Notes: generated from the letters alone by a model not told the origin. 64,000 bases of DNA from Agrobacterium sp. RAC06 (GCF_001713475.1 NZ_CP016499.1:2944501-3008500), one strand, 5' to 3'. Positions 20,095-30,786 are shown, counted from the first letter of the stretch. Numbers and translations: made by a program.

Positions 20095-21711
20095 ATGGCC
20101 GTCGTTTCCAAAAAGATCCCCGCCCCTGACCTCGTGCGCGTGCGTACCGCACTTCTCTCGGTGTCCGACAAGACCGGTATCGTCGAATTCGCGCAGGCGC
20201 TGCACCAGCGCGGCGTACGTCTTCTGTCGACTGGCGGCACCCACAAGGCTCTTGCTGCGGCCGGCTTGCCGGTCATCGACGTCTCCGAGATCACGGGCTT
20301 CCCCGAGATCATGGATGGCCGCGTCAAGACGCTGCATCCGCTGGTCCATGGTGGTCTGCTGTCGATCCGGGATGATGCAGAGCATGTCGAGGCGATGAAG
20401 GCGCATGGCATCGAAGCCATCGATCTCTCGGTGATCAACCTCTATCCCTTCGAGCAGGTTCGCGCGGCCGGTGGCGACTATCCGACCACCGTTGAAAACA
20501 TCGACATTGGTGGACCGGCCATGATCCGCGCTTCGGCGAAGAACCACGCCTATGTCACGGTCGTCACCGATGCTGCCGACTATGCTGAGGTGATTGCCGC
20601 GCTCTCCGAAAATGACGGCCAGACGACCTATGCGCTGCGCCAACGGCTTGCGGCCAAAGCTTATGCCCGCACCGCTGCCTATGACACTGCGATCTCCAAC
20701 TGGTTTGCAGAAGCGCTCGAGATCGAGATGCCTGCCTACCGGACCGTTGGCGGCGTCTTGAAAGAAAAGATGCGCTACGGCGAGAACCCGCATCAGAGCG
20801 CGGGCTTCTATGTCACCGGCGACAACCGTCCCGGTGTTGCGACCGCGACGCTGCTGCAGGGCAAGCAGCTTTCATACAACAACATCAACGATACGGATGC
20901 GGCGTTCGAACTCGTCGCCGAATTCCCGCCGGAAAACGGCCCGGCCTGCGCGATCATCAAGCATGCCAATCCTTGCGGCGTCGCGACAGGTTCAAGCCTG
21001 GTCGAGGCCTACAAGCGAGCGCTCGCCTGCGACAGCACCTCGGCGTTCGGCGGCATCATCGCGCTCAACCAGCTCCTCGATGCCGAGACCGCGCAGGAAA
21101 TCGTCAAGCTCTTCACCGAAGTCATTATTGCGCCTGAAGTCACCGACGAGGCCAAGGCGATCATCGCCGCCAAGCCGAACCTGCGCTTGCTGACCACGGG
21201 CGCCCTGCCCGATCCGCGCGCCCGCGGCGTCATGGCCAAGACGGTCTCCGGTGGTCTGCTTGTCCAGAGCCGCGACAATGTCATGGTCGAGGATCTCGAC
21301 CTCAAGGTGGTGACCAAGCGCGCGCCGACCGCCACCGAGCTCGAGGATATGAAGTTCGCCTTCAAGATCGCCAAGCACGTGAAGTCGAATGCCGTCATCT
21401 ACGCCAAGGACGGCCAGACCGCCGGCATCGGCGCCGGCCAGATGAGCCGCGTCGATTCCGCCCGCATTGCAGCGCTGAAGGCCGAAGACGCTGCCAAGGC
21501 GCTTGGCCTTGCGGCACCGCTGACCAAGGGTTCGGCCGTTGCATCCGAGGCATTCTATCCCTTCGCTGACGGTCTTCTGGCCGCGATCGCAGCAGGTGCC
21601 ACGGCTGTCATCCAGCCCGGTGGTTCAATGCGGGACGAAGAAGTGATTGCAGCCGCCGACGAGCACGGCGTGGCGATGGTCTTTACCGGCGTCCGTCACT
21701 TCCGCCATTGA
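20095..21711 (+). CDS. purH: Bifunctional AICAR formyltransferase / IMP cyclohydrolase
   Basis: Catalyses the last two steps of purine synthesis, AICAR to FAICAR to IMP. The 538-residue protein has the N-terminal MGS-like cyclohydrolase domain ([43 protein letters not shown]) and the C-terminal formyltransferase domain with the catalytic [10 protein letters not shown] motif and SDAFFPF-like [14 protein letters not shown] 20095 follows CGGAG at 20083-20087; that ribosome site overlaps the 3' arm of a hairpin in the leader, so initiation could depend on RNA folding. A strong terminator follows. Confidence 0.97.
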   Translation: MAVVSKKIPAPDLVRVRTALLSVSDKTGIVEFAQALHQRGVRLLSTGGTHKALAAAGLPVIDVSEITGFPEIMDGRVKTLHPLVHGGLLSIRDDAEHVEAMKAHGIEAIDLSVINLYPFEQVRAAGGDYPTTVENIDIGGPAMIRASAKNHAYVTVVTDAADYAEVIAALSENDGQTTYALRQRLAAKAYARTAAYDTAISNWFAEALEIEMPAYRTVGGVLKEKMRYGENPHQSAGFYVTGDNRPGVATATLLQGKQLSYNNINDTDAAFELVAEFPPENGPACAIIKHANPCGVATGSSLVEAYKRALACDSTSAFGGIIALNQLLDAETAQEIVKLFTEVIIAPEVTDEAKAIIAAKPNLRLLTTGALPDPRARGVMAKTVSGGLLVQSRDNVMVEDLDLKVVTKRAPTATELEDMKFAFKIAKHVKSNAVIYAKDGQTAGIGAGQMSRVDSARIAALKAEDAAKALGLAAPLTKGSAVASEAFYPFADGLLAAIAAGATAVIQPGGSMRDEEVIAAADEHGVAMVFTGVRHFRH

Positions 21712-21735
21712 GGAAGCCCGATCGCTGATGAAAAC

Positions 21736-21770
21736 AAATGGCCGGTGGGGCGATCCACCGGCCATTTTTT
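21736..21770. terminator. Bidirectional terminator between purH and the MFS gene
   Basis: AAATGGCCGGTGG (21736-21748) is complementary to CCACCGGCCATTT (21755-21767); T6 follows on the plus strand, and an A-rich stretch precedes it, giving a U-rich tail on the minus strand as well. It serves convergent purH and the transporter. Confidence 0.92.
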
Positions 21771-23169
21771 ATAGGCTCGTCCCCTTGTCCGTTGCCGGGT
21801 AATTCGTCCTCAAGAGAAGGACGAGGCCGCCAATCAGAAAAACCAGCAGTGTGGCCATGCCGGCGCGTGGCGAGCCCGACCAGGCCGTTACCACCGAAAA
21901 GCAGAGCGTCGCGAGGAAGCTCGTCGCGCGACCTGACAAGGAGTAGATACCGAAATAACGGCCGGCTTCGTGCAGTTCGACGCTGCGGGCGAGATAGGAG
22001 CGCGACGAGGCCTGGACAGGGCCGAAGGACATGCCAATCAACAGGCCGTAGAGGACATAGGCCTTTTCGGCGGGGGTGGCGAACAGTCCGTCGGTACCTG
22101 TGATGGGCAGGCTCACCAGCCCGAAGAGGGTGAAGTCGACGCCGGTCGAGATGATCCCGAAGGTGGCAATGATCAGCAATCCCAAGCTCACCAGGACCAC
22201 CACTTTGGAGCCGAGTGCCCTATCCACGCGACCGGCCACGAGGCAGCCGAAGATCGCGACGATGTTGAGGATGATCCCGTAGATGCCGATTTCCATCGTC
22301 GACCAGCCGAACATGGCGGCAGCGAAGACACCGCCCAGCACGAGAAGTCCGTTGACGCCGTCCTGGTAGATCATCCGGGCGATGAGGAAACGCAGGATAT
22401 TGCTGCGGTGGCGTAATTCGCCAAGTGTCGAGCGGATCTCGCGAAGACCCGACCGGACGGCCGCGCCCAAAGCTTTGCCCTTCGCTGCATCCGGGGTGAA
22501 GAAGAACATCGGCAAGATGAAGATCAGATACCAGACCGCGGAAATCGGGCCGGTGATGCGAGCATCCTCGCCGGCTGCTGGGTCCAGCCCGAACAGCGGA
22601 TCGAACCCGATCAGCGTCTTTCCGGTCGTCGGGTTGCCGGCAAGGAAGAGCACCACGAAGATCAGCACGATCATGCCGCCCATGTAGCCCATGCCCCAGG
22701 CAATGTTGGACACCCGCCCGACATCCTGCTGGCTGACGAGGCGCGGCATCATGGAATCGTTGAAGACGATGGAAAATTCCGCCGCGATGCTGGCGAGGAT
22801 CATCAACAGCATCACTAGAGCGACGGGCGAGCCCGGAGCGGCTGTCCAGAGAAGGGCGAGGCAGGCGATCTTGATCAGCGCGAAGAAGGCGATCCATGGC
22901 TTCCTGGACCCGGACTCGTCGGCGATTGAACCGAGAATGGGTGCAAGGATGGCAATGATGACGCCGGAAATCGTCGCGGCATTGCTCCAGGCGGTCTGTG
23001 CGCTTACCGGATCATCGGTCATCCGCGAGACGAAATACGGACCGAAGATGAAGGTTGTGACTACGGTGAAGAAGGGCTGCGCTGCCCAGTCAAAAAACAT
23101 CCAGCCACGGACACCCCTGTCGATGGGGCCGTGGCTGGTCTTCACGTCTTCACTTGTCGTCACAGGCAT
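21769..23169 (-). CDS. MFS transporter, UMF1/Atg22-like family
   Basis: A 466-residue polytopic inner-membrane protein with about 12 hydrophobic segments. It begins in the cytoplasm with VRGWMFFDWAAQPFFTVV, a signature of the UMF1 (Atg22-like) branch of the major facilitator superfamily, followed by FGPYFVSRM, ILAPILGSIADESGSRKPW (the MFS loop 2-3 equivalent) and SFGPVQASSRSYLARS. Yeast Atg22 exports amino acids from the vacuole, but bacterial members have no settled substrate, so none is assigned. The gene lies 31 bases downstream of the NAD-GDH stop in the same direction, so read-through is possible. Confidence 0.85.
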   Translation of the reverse strand: MPVTTSEDVKTSHGPIDRGVRGWMFFDWAAQPFFTVVTTFIFGPYFVSRMTDDPVSAQTAWSNAATISGVIIAILAPILGSIADESGSRKPWIAFFALIKIACLALLWTAAPGSPVALVMLLMILASIAAEFSIVFNDSMMPRLVSQQDVGRVSNIAWGMGYMGGMIVLIFVVLFLAGNPTTGKTLIGFDPLFGLDPAAGEDARITGPISAVWYLIFILPMFFFTPDAAKGKALGAAVRSGLREIRSTLGELRHRSNILRFLIARMIYQDGVNGLLVLGGVFAAAMFGWSTMEIGIYGIILNIVAIFGCLVAGRVDRALGSKVVVLVSLGLLIIATFGIISTGVDFTLFGLVSLPITGTDGLFATPAEKAYVLYGLLIGMSFGPVQASSRSYLARSVELHEAGRYFGIYSLSGRATSFLATLCFSVVTAWSGSPRAGMATLLVFLIGGLVLLLRTNYPATDKGTSL

Positions 23170-23200
23170 CCCCCAGAGGCTCTAAAGCCCCGGGACAGTG

Positions 23201-26200
23201 TCACCTCACGTGGTCCTGTGCAAGATCACCCAGAAGTCCGGCAGCGACCGCGAGCTTGGAAATGCTCGGTTCGCCGCTGTCGACGATCGATGCCAGTTCC
23301 TTGCCGATCCGCTCGACACGGTTCTTGTCCGTCGCGATCCATGCCTGAACCGGTTGTGGATCCTGGCCGTGGCTCGTCAGCGCCACACAGACGATCTGTC
23401 TGCGTGCCTGACCGATCCGGTCGAGGCTGCGCGTCAGGGCCAGACTGTCATAGTGGTCCGTCGTCTGGATCCGTCCGGCATTCTCGATGATGCGGCCGAT
23501 ACGGAAGGCCTCGGAGACAGCGAAGAAGCCGCGCATGGCTCCAGCGAAATCGGCGCCGGTTCGCTCGGCAATCTGCAGGATCTCGGGCAGCAGCTGCATG
23601 GTCTGCAGATTGACGACCTCAGCCGCCAGGGCTTGCGGTGCGCCGGCTTCGATGAGGGCGGCAATCTGGTCGTCGAAATGCTGGCGAAGGGCGGCCGGAA
23701 CCGTCTTCTTGAACACGGGTGACGCCGAAGCCACCGCAGCCTTCAACTGCGTCACGGCATCGCCGATCGATCCCTTGACGAAGCCGGTATCGATCAGCAA
23801 CCGGGTCATGGCCGCATAGATCTCCGAGATGATCGCGTAGAGCCTGTTCTGCGTCTGCCCCGGGATGCGGGCGTCCAGGGCGTCGATCTTGTCCCAGAGC
23901 GGCGTCAGACCGAGCGCCTCGCGGGTGACCAGTGCGGCCTTGACGACGGTGTCAGGAGAGCTCCCCGTCGCGTCGCAGACTGAAACGACAAAGCCGGGGC
24001 CGCCACGGTTGATGGCGTGGTTGGCAAGAACCGTCGCGATGATTTCACGGCGGAGGCGATGTCCAGCGATGTCGGTCGCAAAGGTATCGCGCATGGCGGC
24101 CGGGAAGTAGTTGAACAGCGTCGCCTCGCAATAACTGTCGTCCGGAAGATCCGACTCGATCAACTGATCGAAGAGCACGATCTTCGCATAGGAGAGAAGC
24201 ACGCCGATTTCCGGTCGGGTCAGCGCCTTGCCCGAGACGTAGCGCTCTGCGACGCCTGCGGAATCCGGAAGTGTCTCGACCTTGCGGTTAAGGCGCCCCA
24301 TGCCCTCGAGATAATCCATGAGCCGGCTCAGCTCTTCGCGGTTGCCGGCGCCCTTGGCTTCAGTAAGTGAGATCGACAGCGACTGGAGATAGTTGTTGCG
24401 CAACACGAGATCTGCAACTTCGTCCGTCATCTCGGCGAGCAGCACATTGCGCTTCTCCCGTGGCAGACGTCCCTCCAGCATGGCCGGGCTCAGCGCGATC
24501 TTGATGTTGACCTCGACGTCCGAGGAATTCACCCCGGCCGAGTTGTCGATCGCATCGGAGTTGCAGCGGCCACCATTCAAGGCGTAGGCGATACGGCCCT
24601 TCTGGGTCACACCCAGGTTGGCACCTTCGCCGATGACCTTGGCGCGGACATCCGCGGCGCTGACACGGATCGCATCATTGGCGCGATCACCGACCTCGGC
24701 GTCGGTCTCCGCCGCCGCCTTGATGTAGGTGCCGATGCCGCCGAACCAGAGGAGATCGACCGGCGCCTTCAAGATTGCCGTCATGATGTCCATCGGCGTG
24801 GCGGTGGTCGTTGCAAGGCCGATGGCCTCGGCCGCCTCCGGGGTGAGTTTCACGGATTTCTCGGCACGAGAGATGATCATCGCCCCGGCCGACAGGGTCG
24901 AGCGGTCATAGTCCTGCCAACTGGATCGCGGCAGGTTGAACATCCGCTTGCGTTCGGCAAACGAGATGGCCGGATCGGGATTGGGATCGATGAAGATGTC
25001 GCGGTGGTCAAAGGCCGCGATCAGCCTGATCTGTTCCGACAGCAGCATGCCGTTGCCGAAGACGTCGCCCGACATGTCGCCGACGCCAGCCACGGTGAAC
25101 GGCGTCTTCTGGATGTCGGTATCGATTTCACGGAAGTGACGCTTGACCGTTTCCCAGGCGCCGCGGGCGGTAATGCCCATCTTCTTGTGGTCGTATCCAG
25201 CAGAACCGCCAGAGGCGAAGGCATCGTCGAGCCAGAAGCCGGCTTCCTGAGCGAGGCCGTTCGCCGTGTCGGAGAAGGTCGCCGTGCCCTTGTCGGCGGC
25301 CACGACGAAATAGGGATCATCGCCATCCGGCCGGAGGGTCTCCGCTGGCGGAACGATCTCACCGGCAACGATGTTGTCGGTGATCGACAGGAGGGTGCGG
25401 ATGTAGGTCTTGTAGGCTTCCGTGCCGGCTGCGAACCAGGCTTCGCGGTTGGTCGCAGGGGGGAGCTGTTTGGGGAAGAAGCCGCCCTTCGCACCGACCG
25501 GCACGATCACGGCATTCTTGACTTGCTGCGCCTTGACGAGGCCAAGCACTTCCGTGCGGTAGTCCTGCGCGCGATCCGACCAGCGCAGACCGCCTCTGGC
25601 GACCTTGCCGAAGCGCAGATGGACGCCTTCGACCTCGACGCCGTAGATGAAGATTTCGCGGAACGGACGCGGTTCGGGTAGGCCTTCCAGCTTGTGCGGA
25701 TCGAACTTGAAGGCAAGCATCGGGCGATCGCTCTGTTGATAGCCCTTCTGGTAGAAATTGGTTCTGAGTGTCGCCTCGATCGCATTGATGTAGCGACGCA
25801 CGATGCGGTCTTCATCAAGGATCTTGACGTCGTTCAGCTTGCTTTCCAGCGCGTCAAGCAGTTCTGCGTGGCGGGTCTTGCGGCTTTTCTCAGCCAGCGA
25901 GACATCGAAGCGGTTCTTGAAGAGGGTCACCAGGTCCGCTGCGATGGCCGGGTGCTTCGTCAGCGTTTCCGCCATGTAGGTCAGGGGATAGACCGCGCCG
26001 GCCTGCCGGAGATAGGCGGCATAGGCCCTCAGTACCGATGCTTCGCGGGCAGTGACGCTTGCCGCTAGGATCAGGCGGTTGAATGCGTCGTTATCGACCG
26101 CACCCGTAAAGGCGGCAAGAAAGGCCTCTTCAACCTGCGTCGCATGCTGTTTGATGTCGAAGTTTATCCCGTCTGGAACCTGCAGTTCCATGTCGTGGAG

Positions 26201-27988
26201 AACGACAACGCTCTGGTCGTCGTCGGAGCGACCGATGCCGATGTCGAAGGTACGCTCGCTGATCACCCGGAAACCGAGGTTTTCAAGCAGAGGGACACGA
26301 CGCGACAGGGGCAGATGATCACCCATGTGGAAAATCTTGAGATAGAGAAGCGGGCCGCGCTCGTCCGTCACCTGGTGGAATTCGAGCGACAGCGGGGCTC
26401 CAGCGATGCAGGCCTTGATGTGCTTGAGATCGCTGACTGCCTCTTCGGGGGTAAAGGCTTCCTCGAATGCCTGCCCCACTTCAAGCGTCGGCGCGCCTTT
26501 TCCGGCAAGGGCCGCGAACCGATCCGCCCAGCGAGCGGTAATCTGGCGAACCGCCTCTTCAAGCGTCGCCTGGGGGATCTGAGGCGTCGTCCCTTCGCGT
26601 CGGCCGATAATAATGTGCACGCGGGCCACGCCGCCTTCGGGGAAGGCCGGATAGAAGGCTGAAACATGCCCCTTGTAGACGGACTGGAAATAGAGGCCGA
26701 TCTTCTCGCGGACCATGGAGTTGTAGTCTTCGCGGGGGACGTAAACGATCAGGGAGACGAAACGATCGAAATGGTCGATGCGCGGCAAGACGCGCACCCG
26801 CGGGCGTTCGGAGAGATCGTTGATCTGTTCGCAGAACTTTGCCAGCAGGTCCGGTGTGATCTGGAAGAGGTCGTCGCGGGGATAGTTTTCCAGCGTGTTC
26901 TGCAGCATGCGGCCGGAATGACTACGAGGGTCGAAGTCGAAATGGGACACGACCTTCTCGACCTTGGCGCGCAAGAGCGGGATCTGATTGACCGAGCGCG
27001 TATAGGCGGTGGCTGTAAACAGGCCGACGATGCGGAGCTCGCCTGCGACCTTGCCGTTCGGTCCGAAGCGCTTGATGCCGACATAGTCCATGTAGGCGCG
27101 GCGGTGGACGACGGATTTGACATTCGCCTTGGTGACGATGAGGTAGTCGGGACCTTGCAGGAAGGCGAGGATCTCGGGGGTCGTCGTGACCTGGTTCTGC
27201 CCCTGGCGAAGCACGCGAACATCAGGGTCCGAGAGAATGCCGAGGCCGCTGCCCTTGTCGCGCTCAACGGTCGCTTCGGCTCCATCGCCCGAATAGGTGT
27301 ATTCCCGCATGCCGAGGAAGGTGAAATTGTTGTTGCGCAGCCACTCGACGAAGGCAACCGCCTCGTCGCGCTCGGCTTCGGTCCGCCCGGCAGACAGGTC
27401 CCGAAGCTCGGAAAGCGCTGTTTCCAGCAGATTGAGCATGGGCTTCCAGTCGGTCGCCGCCATCTTGACCTGCGCCAGCACGTTCTGGAGCCGCCCTATC
27501 AAATCGGCGGACTGCTCCGCTGAGAGCGGCGCCAGATGAAGTTGAATATAGCTGACCTTGATCGCGCCTTCCGGATCGGAGTCCGGGTTCGACAGCGAGA
27601 TGTCACCGCGCGGTGTCACGGCAAGGATAGGATGGACCGCCATATAGATGTCGCGATAGTGGCTGGTCACCTCGCCCATCAGCGAATCGTAGAGGAAGGA
27701 CTTGTTATGGTCGACGATGGAGAGAACGCTGACCGGAATGCCGTTCGGGCTCACGCCCTCGATGGTATCGATGCTGATATGGGGTGTCGTGCGATCCCAA
27801 CCCGCAATGTCACTTGCGGCTCTCGAGGCCGATCGTGCCAGCATGGACGCTTCGTAGCGATCCAGGTCGTCGTTGCTTGCCCTTCCGAATATGACTTTGG
27901 GCGATACATGGGCACCGCCCTGTTCTCGCGCCATCTGCTCCGCATTTTCCAGCAATTCATCCCGCTTGCTGAACCCGGTCCTGCCCAT
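23201..27988 (-). CDS. NAD-specific glutamate dehydrogenase, large (GDH-180) type
   Basis: A 1595-residue enzyme interconverting glutamate and 2-oxoglutarate plus ammonia with NAD (EC 1.4.1.2). The long N-terminal half (about 1-700) carries the regulatory ACT-like and helical regions of this family, and the catalytic GDH domain follows, with LRFGKVARGGLRWSDRAQDYR, KNAVIVPVGAKGGFFPKQLP, GVGDMSGDVFGNGML and RVSAADVRAKVIGEGANLG seen in pieces. The length is typical of large bacterial GDHs. It faces the pdxY gene across a 187-base divergent spacer. Its role is normally glutamate catabolism rather than ammonia assimilation. Confidence 0.95.
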   Translation of the reverse strand: MGRTGFSKRDELLENAEQMAREQGGAHVSPKVIFGRASNDDLDRYEASMLARSASRAASDIAGWDRTTPHISIDTIEGVSPNGIPVSVLSIVDHNKSFLYDSLMGEVTSHYRDIYMAVHPILAVTPRGDISLSNPDSDPEGAIKVSYIQLHLAPLSAEQSADLIGRLQNVLAQVKMAATDWKPMLNLLETALSELRDLSAGRTEAERDEAVAFVEWLRNNNFTFLGMREYTYSGDGAEATVERDKGSGLGILSDPDVRVLRQGQNQVTTTPEILAFLQGPDYLIVTKANVKSVVHRRAYMDYVGIKRFGPNGKVAGELRIVGLFTATAYTRSVNQIPLLRAKVEKVVSHFDFDPRSHSGRMLQNTLENYPRDDLFQITPDLLAKFCEQINDLSERPRVRVLPRIDHFDRFVSLIVYVPREDYNSMVREKIGLYFQSVYKGHVSAFYPAFPEGGVARVHIIIGRREGTTPQIPQATLEEAVRQITARWADRFAALAGKGAPTLEVGQAFEEAFTPEEAVSDLKHIKACIAGAPLSLEFHQVTDERGPLLYLKIFHMGDHLPLSRRVPLLENLGFRVISERTFDIGIGRSDDDQSVVVLHDMELQVPDGINFDIKQHATQVEEAFLAAFTGAVDNDAFNRLILAASVTAREASVLRAYAAYLRQAGAVYPLTYMAETLTKHPAIAADLVTLFKNRFDVSLAEKSRKTRHAELLDALESKLNDVKILDEDRIVRRYINAIEATLRTNFYQKGYQQSDRPMLAFKFDPHKLEGLPEPRPFREIFIYGVEVEGVHLRFGKVARGGLRWSDRAQDYRTEVLGLVKAQQVKNAVIVPVGAKGGFFPKQLPPATNREAWFAAGTEAYKTYIRTLLSITDNIVAGEIVPPAETLRPDGDDPYFVVAADKGTATFSDTANGLAQEAGFWLDDAFASGGSAGYDHKKMGITARGAWETVKRHFREIDTDIQKTPFTVAGVGDMSGDVFGNGMLLSEQIRLIAAFDHRDIFIDPNPDPAISFAERKRMFNLPRSSWQDYDRSTLSAGAMIISRAEKSVKLTPEAAEAIGLATTTATPMDIMTAILKAPVDLLWFGGIGTYIKAAAETDAEVGDRANDAIRVSAADVRAKVIGEGANLGVTQKGRIAYALNGGRCNSDAIDNSAGVNSSDVEVNIKIALSPAMLEGRLPREKRNVLLAEMTDEVADLVLRNNYLQSLSISLTEAKGAGNREELSRLMDYLEGMGRLNRKVETLPDSAGVAERYVSGKALTRPEIGVLLSYAKIVLFDQLIESDLPDDSYCEATLFNYFPAAMRDTFATDIAGHRLRREIIATVLANHAINRGGPGFVVSVCDATGSSPDTVVKAALVTREALGLTPLWDKIDALDARIPGQTQNRLYAIISEIYAAMTRLLIDTGFVKGSIGDAVTQLKAAVASASPVFKKTVPAALRQHFDDQIAALIEAGAPQALAAEVVNLQTMQLLPEILQIAERTGADFAGAMRGFFAVSEAFRIGRIIENAGRIQTTDHYDSLALTRSLDRIGQARRQIVCVALTSHGQDPQPVQAWIATDKNRVERIGKELASIVDSGEPSISKLAVAAGLLGDLAQDHVR

Positions 27989-28175
27989 GTACCCCTCCGT
28001 AAATCGCGCCTTTGCGCTTCATCTTCACGCAAATGGCTTGCAAAAGTATGTATGGAACAGGAATAGGAAAAAATCAGGCGAAAATATGCGGTCAAATTCG
28101 TAAGATTCAGGAAATTTTTGTACCAGATGGTGTCTTTCCAGTTCGATTGCTGGCTTAGAAAGCGAATCACATAAA

Positions 28176-29060
28176 ATGCGCGAATTCAGCAAGGGTGCAG
28201 TTATCGTCATTTCGAGCCATGTGGTCCGAGGATCCGTGGGCAACAGAGCCGCCGTGTTCGCCCTGGAAGTCCTGGGTCGGCCAGTCTGGGCACTTCCGAC
28301 AATCGTGCTTCCCTGGCATCCGGGACATGGTCCGGCGACGCGTCTGCGATTTCCCGATGACGACTTCGACAGCGTGATCGATGACCTGATCAGGGCGCCC
28401 TGGCTCGGAGAGGTTTCCGCGATATTATCCGGATACTTCGGCAGCGCCCGCCAGCCGGCAGCCGTGGCTCGTCTCGTTGAGGCTGCAAAAGAAAAGAATT
28501 CGGATCTGATCTATGTGTGCGATCCCGTGATTGGCGATCTCGGAGGACTTTACGTGCCGGTCGAAACCGCAACGGCCATCCGAGAGCGGCTCATTCCGCT
28601 TGCCGATCTTGCGACACCCAATCGCTATGAACTGCAGTGGATGGCAGGACGCGAGCTGCCAAGCAATCAGGCGATCATAGAAGCGGCGGGCGATCTCGGA
28701 CCGAAACGCATGCTGGTCACCTCCGCGGTGCCAATGATGGCCAAGGGAACAGGAAACCTCCTGCTCAGCGGTCGCTCGGCCCTGCTCGCCGAGCACCGGC
28801 TCATCGACAATCCGCCAAACGGCCTGGGCGATCTCCTGGCCGCCGTCTTTCTGGCGCGTCTTCTCGAAGGCATGGACGAAGAAAAAGCGCTGCAACTGGC
28901 GACGTCCAGTGTCTTCGAAATTCTGATGCAAACAGCCAAGCGCGGCGGTGACGAGCTGACTCTGGAGAGTGACGCCTCCAGCCTTTCGACCCCCATGGCC
29001 ATGGTACAGATGCGCCGCCTCTTGCATCCCGCCGTGCGGAGGCCCGGTAGCGGCTCCTGA
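28176..29060 (+). CDS. pdxY: Pyridoxal kinase (PdxY type)
   Basis: ATP-dependent kinase of the PLP salvage pathway, phosphorylating pyridoxal. The 294-residue ribokinase-like protein has ISSHVVRGSVGNRAAVFALE at the N-terminus, LSGYFGSARQ, VCDPVIGDLGGLYV in the centre, TPNRYELQWMAG, and a catalytic anion-hole region PPNGLGDLLAAVFLARLL, where many kinases have GTGD and here NGLGD is seen. ATG 28176 has only a weak ribosome site. It follows NAD-GDH divergently and precedes a carbonic anhydrase by 65 bases. Confidence 0.88.
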   Translation: MREFSKGAVIVISSHVVRGSVGNRAAVFALEVLGRPVWALPTIVLPWHPGHGPATRLRFPDDDFDSVIDDLIRAPWLGEVSAILSGYFGSARQPAAVARLVEAAKEKNSDLIYVCDPVIGDLGGLYVPVETATAIRERLIPLADLATPNRYELQWMAGRELPSNQAIIEAAGDLGPKRMLVTSAVPMMAKGTGNLLLSGRSALLAEHRLIDNPPNGLGDLLAAVFLARLLEGMDEEKALQLATSSVFEILMQTAKRGGDELTLESDASSLSTPMAMVQMRRLLHPAVRRPGSGS

Positions 29061-29125
29061 TTTCCCAGGCAATTCTCTGGCGGCACTTGGTTGCCAGTGC
29101 CGTTCACGCGCTGTAATCGGTAGCG

Positions 29126-29779
29126 ATGAGCCAATTTCCCTCCGCACTTCTCAACGGCTATCGCAACTTCATGAGCGGCCGGTATCACGATCAGCGTGAC
29201 CGCTATCGCGTCCTTGCCGAGCAGGGGCAAAAGCCCAATACGCTGGTGATTGCGTGCTGCGATTCCCGGGCTGCGCCCGAGGTGATCTTCGATTCCATTC
29301 CGGGCGAGCTCTTCGTTGTCCGCAATGTTGCCAATATGGTGCCGCCCTACGAGCCGGACGGGCAGTACCACTCAACCTCGGCTGCCCTCGAATTCGCCGT
29401 CCAGGCCTTGCGTGTGCAGGACATCATCGTCATGGGCCACGGGCGATGCGGCGGTATTCGTGCAGCCCTTGATCCGAACGCCGAGCCACTCTCGCCGGGA
29501 GATTTCATCGGCAAGTGGATGAACCTCGTCGCGCCCGCTGCCGAGCAGATCCAGGGCAACTCCACCATGACGCCAGCCGAGCGCCAGACGGCCCTCGAGC
29601 GCATCTCCATCCGAAATTCGATTGCCAATCTGCGGACTTTCCCTTGCGTGAAGATCCTTGAGGAGCGCGGCAAGCTGCGCATCCACGGTGCCTGGTTCGA
29701 CATCAGCAATGGGGAATTGTGGGTCATGGACCCGAAGACCAGGGACTTCGAACGGCTCGGCGCCGAGACCGGCAATTGA
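29126..29779 (+). CDS. Beta-class carbonic anhydrase
   Basis: Zinc enzyme interconverting CO2 and bicarbonate. The 217-residue protein shows the beta-class metal and catalytic residues: cysteine 45 with the Asp-Arg dyad in CCDSRAAPE (46-48) and the second metal pair in GHGRCGGIRA. No signal peptide is present, so it is cytoplasmic. It follows pdxY in the same direction by 65 bases and may be co-transcribed, but the two have no evident functional link. A terminator follows. Confidence 0.95.
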   Translation: MSQFPSALLNGYRNFMSGRYHDQRDRYRVLAEQGQKPNTLVIACCDSRAAPEVIFDSIPGELFVVRNVANMVPPYEPDGQYHSTSAALEFAVQALRVQDIIVMGHGRCGGIRAALDPNAEPLSPGDFIGKWMNLVAPAAEQIQGNSTMTPAERQTALERISIRNSIANLRTFPCVKILEERGKLRIHGAWFDISNGELWVMDPKTRDFERLGAETGN

Positions 29780-29817
29780 TCAGCCTGTTATCGACTTTCA
29801 CCTTTACCTGAAATGCG

Positions 29818-29842
29818 AAACGGCGGCCCGTGGCCGCCGTTT
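29818..29842. terminator. Bidirectional terminator between carbonic anhydrase and transglycosylase
   Basis: AAACGGCGGCC (29818-29828) pairs with GGCCGCCGTTT (29832-29842) through a three-base loop. The T-run is short on both strands, but the position between convergent genes fits a shared terminator. Confidence 0.75.
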
Positions 29843-29851
29843 GCTTGTCGA

Positions 29852-30673
29852 TTATTCGGCGTCGATCCGCGCGCCGATATAGGCAATTGCCTGCTGGTAG
29901 ACGCTTGCGGCATTCCAACCCTGGATGGCGGCGTAGTTCGGCTCACCCTGCTGATAGCCGGCGCCTGGCTGCCAGCCATGGCCGCGCAAAAAGTTTGCGG
30001 TCGATGCGAGAGCGTCGGCGCGCGAACGGACCATGTCGATATGGCCATCGCCGTCACCGTCGACACCGAAGCGAATGACGTTGCGCGGCAGAAACTGTGT
30101 CTGGCCGATTTCGCCGTGGGCTGCGCCCTTGGCGTTCACATCGAGGTTGCCGGCCTGAACGAGTTCCAGCGCTGCGTAGAACTGGTCGGTGAAGAATGCG
30201 CTGCGGCGGCAATCGAAGGCGAGCGTGGCGACGGCCGAGAGGGTGTGCTCCTTGCCGAGGAAGGAGCCGAATCCGGTCTCCATGCCCCAGATGGCGATCA
30301 GCGGACCTGCCGGGACGCCATAACGCTTCTCAAGCCGTGCAAAGAGAGCCGCGTTGTTCTTCTTCATCGTCTTGCCGCGGTTGATGATAGTCTGTCCGCC
30401 GCGCTTCTGCATGAACTGATCGAAGGAGAGCTTGAAGCTCTTCTGACCGCGGTCTGCACTGATGGTGCTGCGGCTATAGTTGACCGCGGAGAAAACCTTA
30501 TCGAGCATGCGCGGGCTGAAGCCCTGGGCAGCAGCCTGCTGCTTGAAAGCGGCGCTCCAATCTTCAAAGCCAGCGGAGGTGTTGCTGCAAGCAGCGGCGG
30601 CGGCGTGTTGCGTGCCGGCGAACAGCGCGACGACGGAAACGAGAGCCGCCGACAAAGTGGATGTCAGTCGCAT
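29852..30673 (-). CDS. Lytic murein transglycosylase (MltB/GH103 family)
   Basis: Periplasmic peptidoglycan-cleaving enzyme. The 273-residue protein starts with a signal peptide (MRLTSTLSAALVSVVALFAG, probably cleaved in the AAAA segment near residue 27). The MltB-type catalytic glutamate lies in IAIWGMETGFGSFLG, followed by the usual AAHGEIGQTQFLP and GWNAASVYQQAIAYIG segments. No lipobox is seen, so it is likely soluble like Slt35-type products rather than a lipoprotein. It ends at the shared terminator with the convergent carbonic anhydrase. Confidence 0.92.
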   Translation of the reverse strand: MRLTSTLSAALVSVVALFAGTQHAAAAACSNTSAGFEDWSAAFKQQAAAQGFSPRMLDKVFSAVNYSRSTISADRGQKSFKLSFDQFMQKRGGQTIINRGKTMKKNNAALFARLEKRYGVPAGPLIAIWGMETGFGSFLGKEHTLSAVATLAFDCRRSAFFTDQFYAALELVQAGNLDVNAKGAAHGEIGQTQFLPRNVIRFGVDGDGDGHIDMVRSRADALASTANFLRGHGWQPGAGYQQGEPNYAAIQGWNAASVYQQAIAYIGARIDAE

Positions 30674-30786
30674 TGATGCCTCATAACGGACTGTGGAGGG
30701 CGATTCGGCCGCACCATGCCAGTGAAAGATGACTCTGTCATCCGTCCAAAGCTAATGTAGGGCCGTGAAGGTCTCAAATCGGATCA

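Noticed and set aside
28176..28176. Alternative starts for pdxY
   Set aside because: The ribosome site is weak, but no other in-frame start nearby is better supported, so ATG 28176 is kept.
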